A stretch of DNA of 64,000 bases from Bacillota bacterium (GTDB taxonomy: Bacteria > Bacillota > Clostridia > Lachnospirales > Lachnospiraceae). The DNA lies in assembly GCA_023407575.1 (NCBI GenBank), contig JAEYLX010000033.1, positions 62,001-126,000 on the forward strand, read 5' to 3'. How positions within the stretch are numbered: the first letter of the stretch is position 1; every line of letters starts with the position of its first letter. The translations under genes were made by a program, and so were the position numbers. Under the pieces are notes generated by a model that worked only from the letters and a program-made list of their open reading frames with translations, was not told where the DNA came from and ran no database searches. This document shows, one piece after another, positions 42,455 to 52,215 of this stretch.

Positions 42455-44143
42455 ATGTATTCATCTGTAAACACTATGTGGGTTCTAATTGCTGCAGCGC
42501 TTGTATTCTTTATGCAAGCAGGCTTTGCAATGGTAGAAACAGGATTTACTAGAGCTAAAAATGCGGGTAACATTATTATGAAAAACCTTATGGACTTTGC
42601 CTTGGGGACTGTTGTTTTTTGGCTGTTAGGTTTTGGTATCATGTTTGGAGCAGGAAATAAGGTCTTTGGTGTCTTTGATCCAATGGTTTTAGGAGAATAT
42701 TCGCTCCCGGATGGTGTTCCTTTGATGACATTCTTAATCTTTCAGACAGTATTTTGTGCTACAGCTGCAACAATTGTATCCGGTGCAATGGCGGAAAGAA
42801 CAAAATTCTCTGCTTATTGTATCTATAGCGTAGTAATCAGTGCAGTTATCTATCCGATATCCGGACATTGGATTTGGGGTGGTGGTTGGTTGTCTGAATT
42901 AGGTTTCCATGATTTCGCCGGATCCACAGTAGTTCATATGGTTGGTGGTGTATGTGCGTTAGTAGGTGCTAAGATATTAGGACCACGTATTGGAAAGTAT
43001 GATAAGAATGGTAAATCAAAAGCAATTCCTGGCCATAGTATTACATTGGGAGCTTTAGGTGTTTTTATTCTATGGTTTGGTTGGTTTGGTTTTAACCCCG
43101 GTTCTACAGTAAATGCAACTGGTGATGCTTCACTGCTTGCTATGGGTAGCATTTTTGTTACAACAAATATGGCAGCAGCAGTTTCTACAATAACTGTAAT
43201 GATTATTACCTGGATTAGGTATAAAAAGCCGGATGTTTCTATGACTTTGAATGGATCCTTAGCAGGTTTAGTTGCGATTACAGCAGGTTGTGATGCAGTT
43301 AGCCCATTAGGAGCAGCTTTTATAGGATTAATAGCAGGTATTGTAATTGTATTTGCAATTGAATTTATTGATAAAATACTAAAAATTGATGATCCAGTTG
43401 GTGCTGTTGGTGTTCATGGTGTCTGTGGTGCATTAGGTACAATTCTCGTTGGATTCTTTGCAGTAGATGGTGGACTCTTTTATGGCGGCGGTACATCCTA
43501 TTTATTAACACAAATCATAGGCGTTGTATCTGTAGCAGCGTATGTAGCAATTGCAATATCAATCGTATTCTTTGTAATTAAAAAGACAGTTGGTCTTAGA
43601 GTATCTAAGGAAGAAGAACTAGATGGTCTTGATATTCACGAACATGGTCTTGTAAGTGCTTATGCAGACTTTATGCCATTAACAGCTATTGGTGGATCGG
43701 TTAGTAGTGAGATTAAGGATATTAAACCTGTAACAGAGTCAATTCCTGTTACCCGTGTCAAGATAGAGAAAGAAGGTAGTAATTCACCTAAGTTAACCAA
43801 GGTTGAGATTATCACCAGACAGAATAAGTTTGAAGAATTAAAAGCAGCTATGAATGCAATTGGTGTAACTGGTATGACAGTAACAAATGTTATGGGATGT
43901 GGTGTTCAAAAGGGATCCACAGAATATTATCGTGGTGTGCCGGTTGAGATGACTTTGTTGCCGAAAGTTCAAGTTGAAATTATAGTTAGTAAAGTTCCTG
44001 TTGATCTTGTAATTAGCGAAGCAAGAAAGGTTTTATATACTGGAAATATTGGTGACGGTAAGATATTTGTTTATGATGTAGAGAATGTAGTAAAGGTGCG
44101 TACAGGCGAAGAGGGATATGATGCATTGCAAGATGAGGAATAA
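42455..44143 (+). CDS. amt: Ammonium transporter fused to a C-terminal PII (GlnK-like) domain
   Basis: This 562-aa protein has an Amt domain of about eleven helices (1-400; GFTRAKNAGNIIMKN, HFDFAG-like GFHDFAGSTVVHM), a linker, and a full PII domain from about residue 446. The PII part has ITGMTV-like VTGMTV, the T-loop base GSTEYYRG (Y492 at the Tyr46 position) and GDGKIFVYDVENVVKVRTGEE. The PII uridylylation Tyr51 position is Val497, so that modification is excluded. The fused PII can be expected to gate ammonium uptake in cis in response to ATP/ADP and 2-oxoglutarate. AAGGAGG precedes the ATG. Confidence 0.95.
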   Translation: MYSSVNTMWVLIAAALVFFMQAGFAMVETGFTRAKNAGNIIMKNLMDFALGTVVFWLLGFGIMFGAGNKVFGVFDPMVLGEYSLPDGVPLMTFLIFQTVFCATAATIVSGAMAERTKFSAYCIYSVVISAVIYPISGHWIWGGGWLSELGFHDFAGSTVVHMVGGVCALVGAKILGPRIGKYDKNGKSKAIPGHSITLGALGVFILWFGWFGFNPGSTVNATGDASLLAMGSIFVTTNMAAAVSTITVMIITWIRYKKPDVSMTLNGSLAGLVAITAGCDAVSPLGAAFIGLIAGIVIVFAIEFIDKILKIDDPVGAVGVHGVCGALGTILVGFFAVDGGLFYGGGTSYLLTQIIGVVSVAAYVAIAISIVFFVIKKTVGLRVSKEEELDGLDIHEHGLVSAYADFMPLTAIGGSVSSEIKDIKPVTESIPVTRVKIEKEGSNSPKLTKVEIITRQNKFEELKAAMNAIGVTGMTVTNVMGCGVQKGSTEYYRGVPVEMTLLPKVQVEIIVSKVPVDLVISEARKVLYTGNIGDGKIFVYDVENVVKVRTGEEGYDALQDEE

Positions 44144-44218
44144 CATATATTAATAGAATCCCTTTTAGCTATGGATAGTAAGAAATAAATATATAAAACA
44201 TACAGACATAAAATATTT

Positions 44219-44275
44219 AATAAAACCAGGAACAGGAGTGTGATAACAATCACAAATGTTACCTGGGTTTTATTA
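44219..44275 (+). terminator. Terminator after Amt-PII
   Basis: AATAAAACC-AGG at 44219-44230 pairs with CCTGGGTTTTATT at about 44262-44274 with a one-base bulge, ending in a T-rich arm. Confidence 0.7.
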
Positions 44276-44413
44276 TGGAATAAATTGAAATCAGTTTTGT
44301 TAATATGTTACTGTGGCTTTATTTAATACAGAATTTTTTGGTGGGTTTGCCTCTTTATTAAATAAATTAGCTTATTCAGCAGAATAAAGGTTTAGTATTA
44401 ATGCACATATATA

Positions 44414-44427
44414 TCGAAAATTTTCGA
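44414..44427. promoter_or_regulatory. Perfect 14-bp palindrome, possible operator
   Basis: TCGAAAATTTTCGA is its own reverse complement. It lies about 30 bp before a TATAAT and 145 bp before the chemotaxis receptor start. Confidence 0.4.
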
Positions 44428-44571
44428 AATTTATACTATACTTTTTTAAAACTCTAAGATATAATGGGGCGTAGTGAGGAGTTTCGGGATTATTTGCAAA
44501 TTCTGATCGGATACTAAATCATAAGCGTAATATATGATTTAATGGAATCAGTGTATTTAGAGGAGGTACTT

Positions 44572-46710
44572 ATGAAAAAAAGGTTACGATTTATGGGAAC
44601 ATCGCAACATCGTGTGAAACAAAGATCCAGGGATTTGCCAGTGAAGAAGAGCAGCGGTGTTCATAAAGTAAGATTTGGTATTTTACCAAGACTTATTATG
44701 GGATTTGTGATACCAGTTGCTTTTATTATTGTATTGGGAGTGATATCGTATAAAAAAGCTTCCGAAGGATTATTATCCAACTATGAGCAGGCTACCGACA
44801 ATACAATTTCCATGGCAACTGGTTACTTAGAGTATGTAGCTATTTCTGTAGATGCATTGAGTGTAAAATATTCCGAGGATAAAACTTTATCTTACTTTAC
44901 AAGGGGATTGGTATATACCGATAAACAGGAGCGCCTGTCCTATGTAATGACGATGAATAATGAGTTTTTAAAGACAGCAAATTTGGAGAAGTTTATTGAA
45001 AACTTACATATTATCGCTGGAGAAAATATACCTGTGCTTACAAGCGACATGGAGAACTTGTATGGGTTCTATGATGAGTTTTTGCAGTCAGAGGAAGGCA
45101 GTAATCTAAAAGCAGAAGATAAAGAATACTACTGGATAGGCAGACATCCTCTTCTCGATGAAAATATTGGACTTGCTGCAGAAGACTATGCAATCTCGTT
45201 AGTTCGTAAATTTCCGGATTCTGATGCCTGTATCGTGATTGACATTGGAGCGAATGAAATTACAGAGTTCTTAAAGGAACTTGATCTTGGTGAAAATAGT
45301 ATTGTAGCCTTGACAACAGCAGAAGGCAAGGAAATTATTATTAAAAGTGGTGTCGCTGAAGGGGAGTCAACGGACACAGACTTTAGCTTTTTAAATCAGG
45401 ATTACTATAATAAAACGAAAAATGATACATATCTGAAAAAATCAGAGTATGTGGAATACAAATCAGAACAGCATTTATTCATGTATAGTAAGCTTGGAGA
45501 CACAGGACTAACCATCTGCGCATTAATCCCTAAGTCAAGCTTTATGCAGCAAGCGGGAGAAATCAGAACAACAACAATTATTATTGTGTTACTTGCCAGT
45601 ATTCTTGCAGTTACCATAGGTGTATTTATTTCTAAGGGCATAGGTCACTCACTTAAGATTATTAACAAAAAACTTCTGCAAGTATCGGAAGGAGATTTAA
45701 CAGTTCGTGTAAGTGTAAAGAGAAAAGATGAGTTTGCTATCCTGGCCAATAACATTATGGACATGCTCAATAATATGAGGTCTCTAATTCAGAAAATGAC
45801 TCAAGTGAGTGGGCTGGTATCTGTGTCAGCGGCAAATGTAATGGAAGCGTCTAAATCAATTGCACTTTCGAATTCAAACATTACAAAGGCAGTAGATGAA
45901 ATTGGCAAAGGAATTGAAGGACAAGCAGAAGATTCACAGAACTCTCTTATTCAGATGGATGAATTATCTAAGAAAATTAGTATGGTATATTCAAATCTAA
46001 CGGAAATAGAAGGTCTGACAGAGGATATGAAACAAATGGTTTCCAATGGAATTCAGACTATGGGACTACTGACAAAGCAATCAGAAGCAACCAATGACAT
46101 TACCAGATATGTGGTTAATAACATAGAAGCCTTGGAAGAAAAGACGAGATCCATCGCTGATATTATTCAGGTAATTAATGATATTGCCGATCAAACAAAT
46201 CTGTTATCACTCAATGCATCTATTGAAGCAGCCAGAGCAGGAGAGGTCGGTAAAGGCTTTGCAGTTGTAGCAACTGAAATTAGAAAACTTGCTCATAAAT
46301 CAATGACAGCTTCAAATGAGATTAAAGAGGTAATCGATAAAATAATGCAGCAAACAGCGGACACAGTCATATCTGCAAAGGAAGCACAGACTGTAGTCAG
46401 TATGCAGAACGGTGCAGTAAGCCAATCCATTGATGCATTTGGTAATATGAACGCCGGAATAGAAAGATTAATTGTTAATTTATCTGTAATAGGTAACAAC
46501 ATGAAGAATATGGAGATTGCCAGAGAAGGAACTTTAATGGCGGTGGAAAATATCTCTGCAATTGCTGAGCAAACTTTAGCAAACTCTAACACAATTGAAG
46601 ATACTGTATACGAACAAGCCAGATCAGTGTTGACTCTGGATAATGCTTCGAATGAAATGAATGAGAACGCAAAAGAACTGAATGAAGCGATACACATATT
46701 TCGTATTTAA
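44572..46710 (+). CDS. Methyl-accepting chemotaxis protein
   Basis: This 712-aa receptor has a basic N-terminus, a first membrane helix at about 35-57, an extracellular sensor of about 280 residues, a second helix near 340-360, a HAMP domain and a signalling domain with the hairpin tip [30 protein letters not shown]. It reports ligand binding to CheA. The start at 44572 has GAGGAGGT just upstream; an ATG at 44542 would add ten residues. A sugar ABC importer follows, so a sugar or its binding protein is a possible ligand, but that is inference. Confidence 0.93.
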   Translation: MKKRLRFMGTSQHRVKQRSRDLPVKKSSGVHKVRFGILPRLIMGFVIPVAFIIVLGVISYKKASEGLLSNYEQATDNTISMATGYLEYVAISVDALSVKYSEDKTLSYFTRGLVYTDKQERLSYVMTMNNEFLKTANLEKFIENLHIIAGENIPVLTSDMENLYGFYDEFLQSEEGSNLKAEDKEYYWIGRHPLLDENIGLAAEDYAISLVRKFPDSDACIVIDIGANEITEFLKELDLGENSIVALTTAEGKEIIIKSGVAEGESTDTDFSFLNQDYYNKTKNDTYLKKSEYVEYKSEQHLFMYSKLGDTGLTICALIPKSSFMQQAGEIRTTTIIIVLLASILAVTIGVFISKGIGHSLKIINKKLLQVSEGDLTVRVSVKRKDEFAILANNIMDMLNNMRSLIQKMTQVSGLVSVSAANVMEASKSIALSNSNITKAVDEIGKGIEGQAEDSQNSLIQMDELSKKISMVYSNLTEIEGLTEDMKQMVSNGIQTMGLLTKQSEATNDITRYVVNNIEALEEKTRSIADIIQVINDIADQTNLLSLNASIEAARAGEVGKGFAVVATEIRKLAHKSMTASNEIKEVIDKIMQQTADTVISAKEAQTVVSMQNGAVSQSIDAFGNMNAGIERLIVNLSVIGNNMKNMEIAREGTLMAVENISAIAEQTLANSNTIEDTVYEQARSVLTLDNASNEMNENAKELNEAIHIFRI

Positions 46711-46802
46711 TGGTTAGAATGTTGAAAAACATAACTTTTGGTCATTGTGACCTTATTGTTTTGTTTTTTGAAATATTTTTGTGTAAATTATATAAAAGGC
46801 TA

Positions 46803-46874
46803 TTGCATTTTTGAAAAATTATGGTAATATAATTTTATGGTAACGTTACCGAAATCGTTACCGATAACGTTGCC
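46803..46874 (+). promoter_or_regulatory. Promoter and LacI-type operators of the sugar ABC importer
   Basis: TTGCAT at 46803 and TATAAT at 46828-46833 (19-nt spacing) are followed at once by a perfect palindrome GGTAACGTTACC at 46839-46850 and a related GATAACGTTGCC at 46863-46874, centred 24 bp apart. CGTTACCGA is also directly repeated (46844, 46856). These are probable sites of the LacI-family repressor at 50356. Confidence 0.7.
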
Positions 46875-46931
46875 AATATAGAAAACTGAAATAGCGACAA
46901 GGCTGTTTCATAAGAGAAGGAGAGGAAGTCA

Positions 46932-48365
46932 ATGAAAAAATTTAGTAAAGTAGTAGCAATCCTCCTAGCACTTGTAATGATAATGGGATCATTAGCAGGC
47001 TGCGGTAATAAGGAAAATGGTAAGGATTCAGACGAGGGAAGCAAAAACACAGATACTACAGCGGGGGACAACAAAGACCCAGAAGTTAGTGATACAGAGG
47101 AAGCAGTGGATGAAATTTATTATTTAAATTTCAAGCCAGAAATCGCAGAGGTGTATGAAGCTATTGCAGCTGATTATGAAGCTGAGACCGGTATCAAGGT
47201 TAAGGTAGTTACAGCAGCCAGTGGTACCTATGAGCAAACCTTAAAGTCTGAAGTAGCAAAATCAGATCCTCCGACTATTTTCCAGATCAATGGACCTGTA
47301 GGTTATGAAGCATGGAAAGATTATTGTGCAGATTTGAGCGGAACTGATTTATATGCTGCATTATCCGATCAGAGTCTTGCAGTTAAATCAGGTGAAGGTG
47401 TTTATGGTATACCTTACGTAGTTGAGGGGTATGGTATCATTTATAATAACGCAATTATGGAAAAATATTTTGCTTTAGCAGATAAGGCTACTACTTATAC
47501 TTCTATGGCAGAGGTTAATAATTTTGCAGCATTAAAGGCAGTGACAGAAGATATGACAGCTCATTTAGATGCACTTGGCATTGAAGGCGTATTCGCTTCC
47601 ACTTCCTTAAGTGCCGGTGAACAGTGGAGATGGCAGACACATTTGGCTAATATGCCTCTGTTCTACGAATTTAAAGATAACACAGCATTTGACAGCACAG
47701 TTTTAGCAGGTCTTGCTGCAAATGAAATTGAATTCAAATATGCAGAAAACTTTAAGAACATTTTTGATTTATATACCAACAACTCTGCGTCTGCAAAAGG
47801 TCTTTTAGGCAGCAAGACAGTAAATGACTCTATGGCTGAATTTGCACTTGGTCAGGTTGCAATGGTACAGAATGGTAACTGGGCATGGTCACAGATTAGC
47901 GGTGTAGAAGGTAATGTGGTTCAGTCTGAAGATATCAAATTCTTACCTATTTACACTGGGGTAGCGGGAGAAGAAGCTCAAGGTTTGTGTGTTGGTACAG
48001 AGAACTATTTTGCAATTAACAGTAAGGTATCCGAAGCTAAGCAAAAAGCATCCATTGATTTTATTACCTGGTTATTCTCCAGTGATACAGGTAAGGATTA
48101 TGTCACGAACAAGTTAGGTTTTATCGCTCCTTTCACTACCTTTAGTGATGATGAAAAGCCTACCGATCCATTAGCAAGAGAAGTATTGGCATGGATGGAG
48201 AAGGATGGTATCTCTTCCGTAGGCTGGACTTTTGCAGCGTTTCCTAGTGAAGAATTCAAAAACTATTTTGGTGATGCGTTACTTGAGTATGTTCAGAATG
48301 GTAAGACCTGGGAAGAAGTTGTAACAATTGTAAAGGATTCCTGGAAATCAGAAAGAGCAAAATAA
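46932..48365 (+). CDS. Sugar ABC transporter substrate-binding lipoprotein
   Basis: This 477-aa protein has a lipoprotein signal with lipobox L21-A-G-C24, a charged Ser/Asp-rich tether to about residue 60, and a family 1 extracellular binding domain (IYYLNFKPEIAEVYEAIAADY). It captures a sugar, probably an oligosaccharide, for the two permeases downstream. The operon lacks an ATPase, so a shared MsmK-type ATPase elsewhere is expected. GAGAGGAAG precedes the ATG. Confidence 0.93.
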   Translation: MKKFSKVVAILLALVMIMGSLAGCGNKENGKDSDEGSKNTDTTAGDNKDPEVSDTEEAVDEIYYLNFKPEIAEVYEAIAADYEAETGIKVKVVTAASGTYEQTLKSEVAKSDPPTIFQINGPVGYEAWKDYCADLSGTDLYAALSDQSLAVKSGEGVYGIPYVVEGYGIIYNNAIMEKYFALADKATTYTSMAEVNNFAALKAVTEDMTAHLDALGIEGVFASTSLSAGEQWRWQTHLANMPLFYEFKDNTAFDSTVLAGLAANEIEFKYAENFKNIFDLYTNNSASAKGLLGSKTVNDSMAEFALGQVAMVQNGNWAWSQISGVEGNVVQSEDIKFLPIYTGVAGEEAQGLCVGTENYFAINSKVSEAKQKASIDFITWLFSSDTGKDYVTNKLGFIAPFTTFSDDEKPTDPLAREVLAWMEKDGISSVGWTFAAFPSEEFKNYFGDALLEYVQNGKTWEEVVTIVKDSWKSERAK

Positions 48366-48439
48366 AGAAAATAGCAGCTTAAGTATCACTTACTGTAAAT
48401 ACTAACAACATAGATAAAATATTTATGATAACTGTGTAA

Positions 48440-48534
48440 GTGTGATACATAAGAATATGGTAAACTAAGAGATCGAGGAATGTTTCAAAATACATCTTTT
48501 GTTTTTGAAACATTCCTCAATCTCGGTATCACAC
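48440..48534 (+). repeat. Intercistronic hairpin between binding protein and permeases
   Basis: A perfect 16-bp stem, 48475-48490 with 48503-48518, lies inside an outer pair GTGTGATA 48440-48447 / TATCACAC 48527-48534. Such a structure can raise the level of the upstream binding-protein mRNA relative to the permeases. Confidence 0.75.
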
Positions 48535-48593
48535 TATTCACAGGTATTTCCCTTGCTTATGTGTAATGTCACATGATATGGAGTTGATAATAT

Positions 48594-49436
48594 ATGCTTA
48601 GACACAATAAAAGATATTTCCCTATATTTATATTACCAACGTTAATTGCATTTACCGTTGCATTTATCCTACCTTTTCTCCTCGGTATTGTACTTTCCTT
48701 TACGGAATTTACTACGGTTATTGATGCTCGTTGGGTTGGTATTAAAAACTATAAAGCAGCCTTCGCAAATAAAGAATTTCTAAATGCGTTATGGTTTACA
48801 GTTAAATTTGCAGTAACAGCTGTCCTGACCATTAATGTGTTTGCCTTCCTGCTTGCACTGCTCTTAACAAGAAAAATAAGGGGAACCAATCTATTTCGAA
48901 CGGTATTTTTCATGCCTAATTTAATAGGCGGCATTGTTTTAGGTTATATATGGCAGTTAATTATTAATGGTATCTTATATAATTATGGAGTTACTCTAAC
49001 ATATTCTCCGACCTTCGGCTTTTGGGGACTGATTGTGCTCATGAACTGGCAAATGATTGGTTACATGATGGTAATTTACATAGCCGGTATTCAAAATATT
49101 CCAAAGGATGTAATAGAAGCTGCAAAAATTGATGGAGCAGGTGTTCTGCAGACTTTAAAAAATGTAACAATACCCTTAGTAATGCCTTCCATTACTATTT
49201 GTTTTTTCCTTACGATGTCAAATTCCTTTAAGCTTTTCGATCAGAACCTTGCACTGACAGCAGGTGCTCCCTCCAAGAAAACAGCTATGTTAGCACTGGA
49301 TATCTTTAATACCTTTTATGCTTCGATTGGAAGTGAAGGGGTTGGGCAGGCAAAAGCAGTCGTATTCTTTTTAATTGTTGCAGTTGTTGCATTTGTCCAG
49401 CTTAGAATAACCAGAACCAAGGAGGTGGAAAACTAA
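48594..49436 (+). CDS. Sugar ABC transporter permease (MalF/UgpA-like)
   Basis: This 280-aa protein has six predicted helices and the EAA loop EAAKIDGAGVLQTLKNVTIP that contacts the ATPase. It forms the channel with the next gene product. The ATG is preceded by GGAG. The stop overlaps the next start by one base. Confidence 0.94.
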   Translation: MLRHNKRYFPIFILPTLIAFTVAFILPFLLGIVLSFTEFTTVIDARWVGIKNYKAAFANKEFLNALWFTVKFAVTAVLTINVFAFLLALLLTRKIRGTNLFRTVFFMPNLIGGIVLGYIWQLIINGILYNYGVTLTYSPTFGFWGLIVLMNWQMIGYMMVIYIAGIQNIPKDVIEAAKIDGAGVLQTLKNVTIPLVMPSITICFFLTMSNSFKLFDQNLALTAGAPSKKTAMLALDIFNTFYASIGSEGVGQAKAVVFFLIVAVVAFVQLRITRTKEVEN

Positions 49437-50269
49437 TGACAAAAAAGAAAATCATGGATACAATACTCTTTCTTATTATTAGTTTATTATCCTTGCTCTT
49501 TTTATCACCAGTGTTTATCGTACTTATAAATTCCTTTAAGGGTAAGTTTTTTATCAGTAAAGTGCCCTTTAAACTTCCGGATAAAGAAACCTTTGTCCAG
49601 CTTGACAATTATGTCAGCGGTATTGATAAGACAAAATTTATTCATGCGGCAGGATGGTCTTTCTTTATAACAATTTGTTCGGTCGCTGTCATTGTCTTTT
49701 TTACCTCAATGACTGCCTGGTATATTACCAGAGTAAAAAGCAGATTTAATCAAACATTGTATTATGTCTTTGCTTTTTCTATGATTGTGCCATTCCAAAT
49801 GGTAATGTTCACAATGACGAAAGTAGCTAATGTGCTTCATTTAGACAATCCACTGGGTATCATTGTTGTATATTTGGGATTTGGGGCAGGCTTATCCGTA
49901 TTTTTATTCAGTGGGTTTGTAAAATCCATTCCCATTGAACTGGAGGAAGCAGCAATGATTGATGGCTGTAATCCGATTTCCACCTTCTTTCGTGTAGTAA
50001 TGCCCGTGTTAAAGCCAATTTCCATAACGGTAGGTATTTTAAATACTATGTGGATTTGGAATGATTATTTGTTGCCATATTTATTAATTGGAACCGAATA
50101 TAAGACAATTCCGATTGCAATACAATACCTTAAGGGAGGTTATGGTTCCATCGATATGGGAGCGATGATGGCGATGCTGGTATTGGCGATTGTACCCATA
50201 GTTTTATTTTATCTGACTTGCCAAAAGTATATTATTGAAGGTGTAGTGGCAGGTGCAGTGAAGGGATGA
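49436..50269 (+). CDS. Sugar ABC transporter permease (MalG/UgpE-like)
   Basis: This 277-aa protein has six predicted helices and an EAA loop ELEEAAMIDGCNPISTFFRV. The TAATG overlap with the previous gene and GGAGGTGG ahead of it show tight coupling. It is the second half of the permease channel. Confidence 0.94.
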   Translation: MTKKKIMDTILFLIISLLSLLFLSPVFIVLINSFKGKFFISKVPFKLPDKETFVQLDNYVSGIDKTKFIHAAGWSFFITICSVAVIVFFTSMTAWYITRVKSRFNQTLYYVFAFSMIVPFQMVMFTMTKVANVLHLDNPLGIIVVYLGFGAGLSVFLFSGFVKSIPIELEEAAMIDGCNPISTFFRVVMPVLKPISITVGILNTMWIWNDYLLPYLLIGTEYKTIPIAIQYLKGGYGSIDMGAMMAMLVLAIVPIVLFYLTCQKYIIEGVVAGAVKG

Positions 50270-50355
50270 TTTGAAGGCTATAGTAGTCTTGATTGCATTT
50301 TCTTATTAGAATTGGTATAATGCTATATCATGTCAAATGCAAAGGAAGAGTACTT

Positions 50356-51387
50356 ATGGAATCTACTACAATTAAAGATATCGCCAGAATATGCGGAGTA
50401 GGTGTCAGCACAGTGTCCAGAGCGATTAATAATCATCCGGATATTAATGACGAAACGAAACAGCTGATAATGCAAGCAATTAAAGAGCATAATTATATTC
50501 CTAATAACAGTGCAAGGAATTTAAAACGCTCGGAGTCTAATACAATTGCTGTATTAATTAAAGGTATCAGTAATCCATTTTTCAATAACATGCTGAAGGT
50601 ATTTGAGAATGGTATTGAAAAAATGAAATACTCTTTTCTGTTGCATAGAGTGGAAGAGCATGAGGATGAGATAGAGGTAGCACTTTTACTTGAAAAGGAA
50701 AAACGCTTAAAGGGAATTGTTTTTCTTGGAGGGTTCTTTTCACAGTCTGAAGATAAATTAAAGCAATTAACGGTTCCCTTTGTTCTAAGCACCGGTGGAG
50801 TTTCTGAAAAAATTGATAAGCAATGCTATTCCTCTGTCACGGTAGATGATGCCAGGGAGAGCTATAAGCTGGTGGATTATCTTTGCAAGCTGGGTCATAA
50901 GAGAATAGCGACGATATCTGCACCACCAATGGAAGAAAGCATTGGCAAACTTAGATTAGAGGGCTATATGAATGCCTTAAAGGATAATGGTCTTAACTGC
51001 GATCAAGAGTTAATCAGATACTTAAAAGATGATTGTTTAGAGACCTTTTCCATGCAATATGGCTATGAAGTGACAAAGGAACTTATTAGGTCAGAGATTG
51101 ATTGTACAGCAATCTTTGCAATTTCGGACAGTACTGCGGTAGGAGCCTGTAAGGCAATCTTTGAATCAGGGAAAAGAATTCCGGAAGATTATTCCGTTGC
51201 TGGATTTGATGGTATGGAGATATCCTTCTATTACCATCCTTCAATTACAACCATCAGGCAGCCGGTAGAAGAGATGGCGGAGGAAACCATAAGAATTCTA
51301 TTTGACCTAATAGAGGGTAAGTTGGATAGGGAAAGTAAAACTTTTTCTGCGGAGCTGGTAATCGGACAATCTACTCGCGGATTATAA
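50356..51387 (+). CDS. LacI-family transcriptional regulator
   Basis: This 343-aa repressor has the LacI helix-turn-helix TIKDIARICGVGVSTVSRAI at residues about 4-23 and a periplasmic-binding-protein-like sugar sensor. The start at 50356 matches the family; an upstream in-frame ATG at 50293 would add 21 unconserved residues. It lies at the end of the sugar operon and probably binds the palindromes at 46839-46874. A terminator follows at 51424. Confidence 0.93.
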   Translation: MESTTIKDIARICGVGVSTVSRAINNHPDINDETKQLIMQAIKEHNYIPNNSARNLKRSESNTIAVLIKGISNPFFNNMLKVFENGIEKMKYSFLLHRVEEHEDEIEVALLLEKEKRLKGIVFLGGFFSQSEDKLKQLTVPFVLSTGGVSEKIDKQCYSSVTVDDARESYKLVDYLCKLGHKRIATISAPPMEESIGKLRLEGYMNALKDNGLNCDQELIRYLKDDCLETFSMQYGYEVTKELIRSEIDCTAIFAISDSTAVGACKAIFESGKRIPEDYSVAGFDGMEISFYYHPSITTIRQPVEEMAEETIRILFDLIEGKLDRESKTFSAELVIGQSTRGL

Positions 51388-51423
51388 ATGATAGATAATT
51401 TGTTTATGATTATTATATAGGAG

Positions 51424-51466
51424 CCTTTGTAGGTAATGAGATATTTTATTACCTGCAAAGGTTTTT
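51424..51466 (+). terminator. Terminator after the LacI gene
   Basis: CCTTTG-T-AGGTAAT at 51424-51437 pairs with ATTACCT-G-CAAAGG at 51448-51461, followed by five T. Confidence 0.88.
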
Positions 51467-51653
51467 AAATTTCATTCATTGGGACAAATAACATAAGATA
51501 GCAGTTCGGACGGCTTAAGATAAAATTAATAGAATTTTAATGGGAAAACCACTGGAATTATAGTATGATATCTTTAAATAATCAGTATAGATTTAGGTAT
51601 GCTGATAATCGATATATGGTTATAGGATGATTAATTACCTTGGAGGAATTAGA

Positions 51654-52058
51654 ATGAATGGTTTTATGAATGGTATTCGTAAATTTATGTATGGGAGATA
51701 TGGGTTAGATCAGTTTACAAGAGCACTGATTATAATTGCATTATTGCTATCAGTTCTTGGCTCCTTCGGTAGAAATCCAATTCTGGTATTTGGCTCTTAT
51801 CTGCCGATTGCTTATGCATTATTTCGAACCCTTTCAAAAAATGTAACAAAAAGAGCAAGAGAGAACGCTCTATATTGTAGCGTTATAAATAGCTTTAAGA
51901 AATCTGTGATTAACTTAAAAAATCTATTCTTTGGTACAAAAACACATAAATATTATCAATGCAATCACTGTAAGCAAACCATCCGTGTGCCCAGAGGTAA
52001 GGGAAAGATTTGTATCACCTGTCCGAAGTGTAAAACGGAATTTGTAAAAAAAACCTGA
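51654..52058 (+). CDS. Membrane protein with C-terminal zinc ribbon, unknown function
   Basis: This 134-aa protein has hydrophobic segments at about 22-60, a basic stretch and a C-terminal zinc ribbon with CNHC and CPKC pairs (FVKKT end). TTGGAGG lies 7-8 nt before the ATG at 51654; an ATG at 51627 would extend it by nine residues. I do not recognise a characterised homologue. It is convergent with the ABC-F gene across a shared terminator. Confidence 0.75.
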   Translation: MNGFMNGIRKFMYGRYGLDQFTRALIIIALLLSVLGSFGRNPILVFGSYLPIAYALFRTLSKNVTKRARENALYCSVINSFKKSVINLKNLFFGTKTHKYYQCNHCKQTIRVPRGKGKICITCPKCKTEFVKKT

Positions 52059-52115
52059 TAAAACAATCATGAATAGGCTGGAACGATAAATCGTTTCCGT
52101 AGTTAGGAATTAAGA

Positions 52116-52170
52116 AAGCTGAAGCTGATTATTGTATCTTTCGTAACAATACAATATCAGTCTTCAGCTT
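52116..52170. terminator. Bidirectional terminator between convergent genes
   Basis: AAGCTGAAG at 52116-52124 and CTTCAGCTT at 52162-52170 bound a nearly perfect 21-bp stem. It serves the zinc-ribbon gene (plus) and the ABC-F gene (minus). Confidence 0.8.
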
Positions 52171-52215
52171 TTATTCATGACAAGTACTGGGATAAGTTAT
52201 CTTACTTGACTGTAA

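Larger units (their letters stand above)
44144..44571. other. Intergenic region between Amt-PII and the chemotaxis receptor
   Basis: This gap of about 430 bp holds the Amt terminator (44219-44275), a 14-bp palindrome at 44414-44427 and a TATAAT at 44458-44463 with a poor -35. No SigD-type flagellar promoter was recognised and no coding potential is visible. Confidence 0.6.

Noticed and set aside
44276..44571. c-di-GMP riboswitch or SigD promoter ahead of the chemotaxis receptor
   Set aside because: No GEMM core and no TAAA-N15-GCCGATAA match were found.
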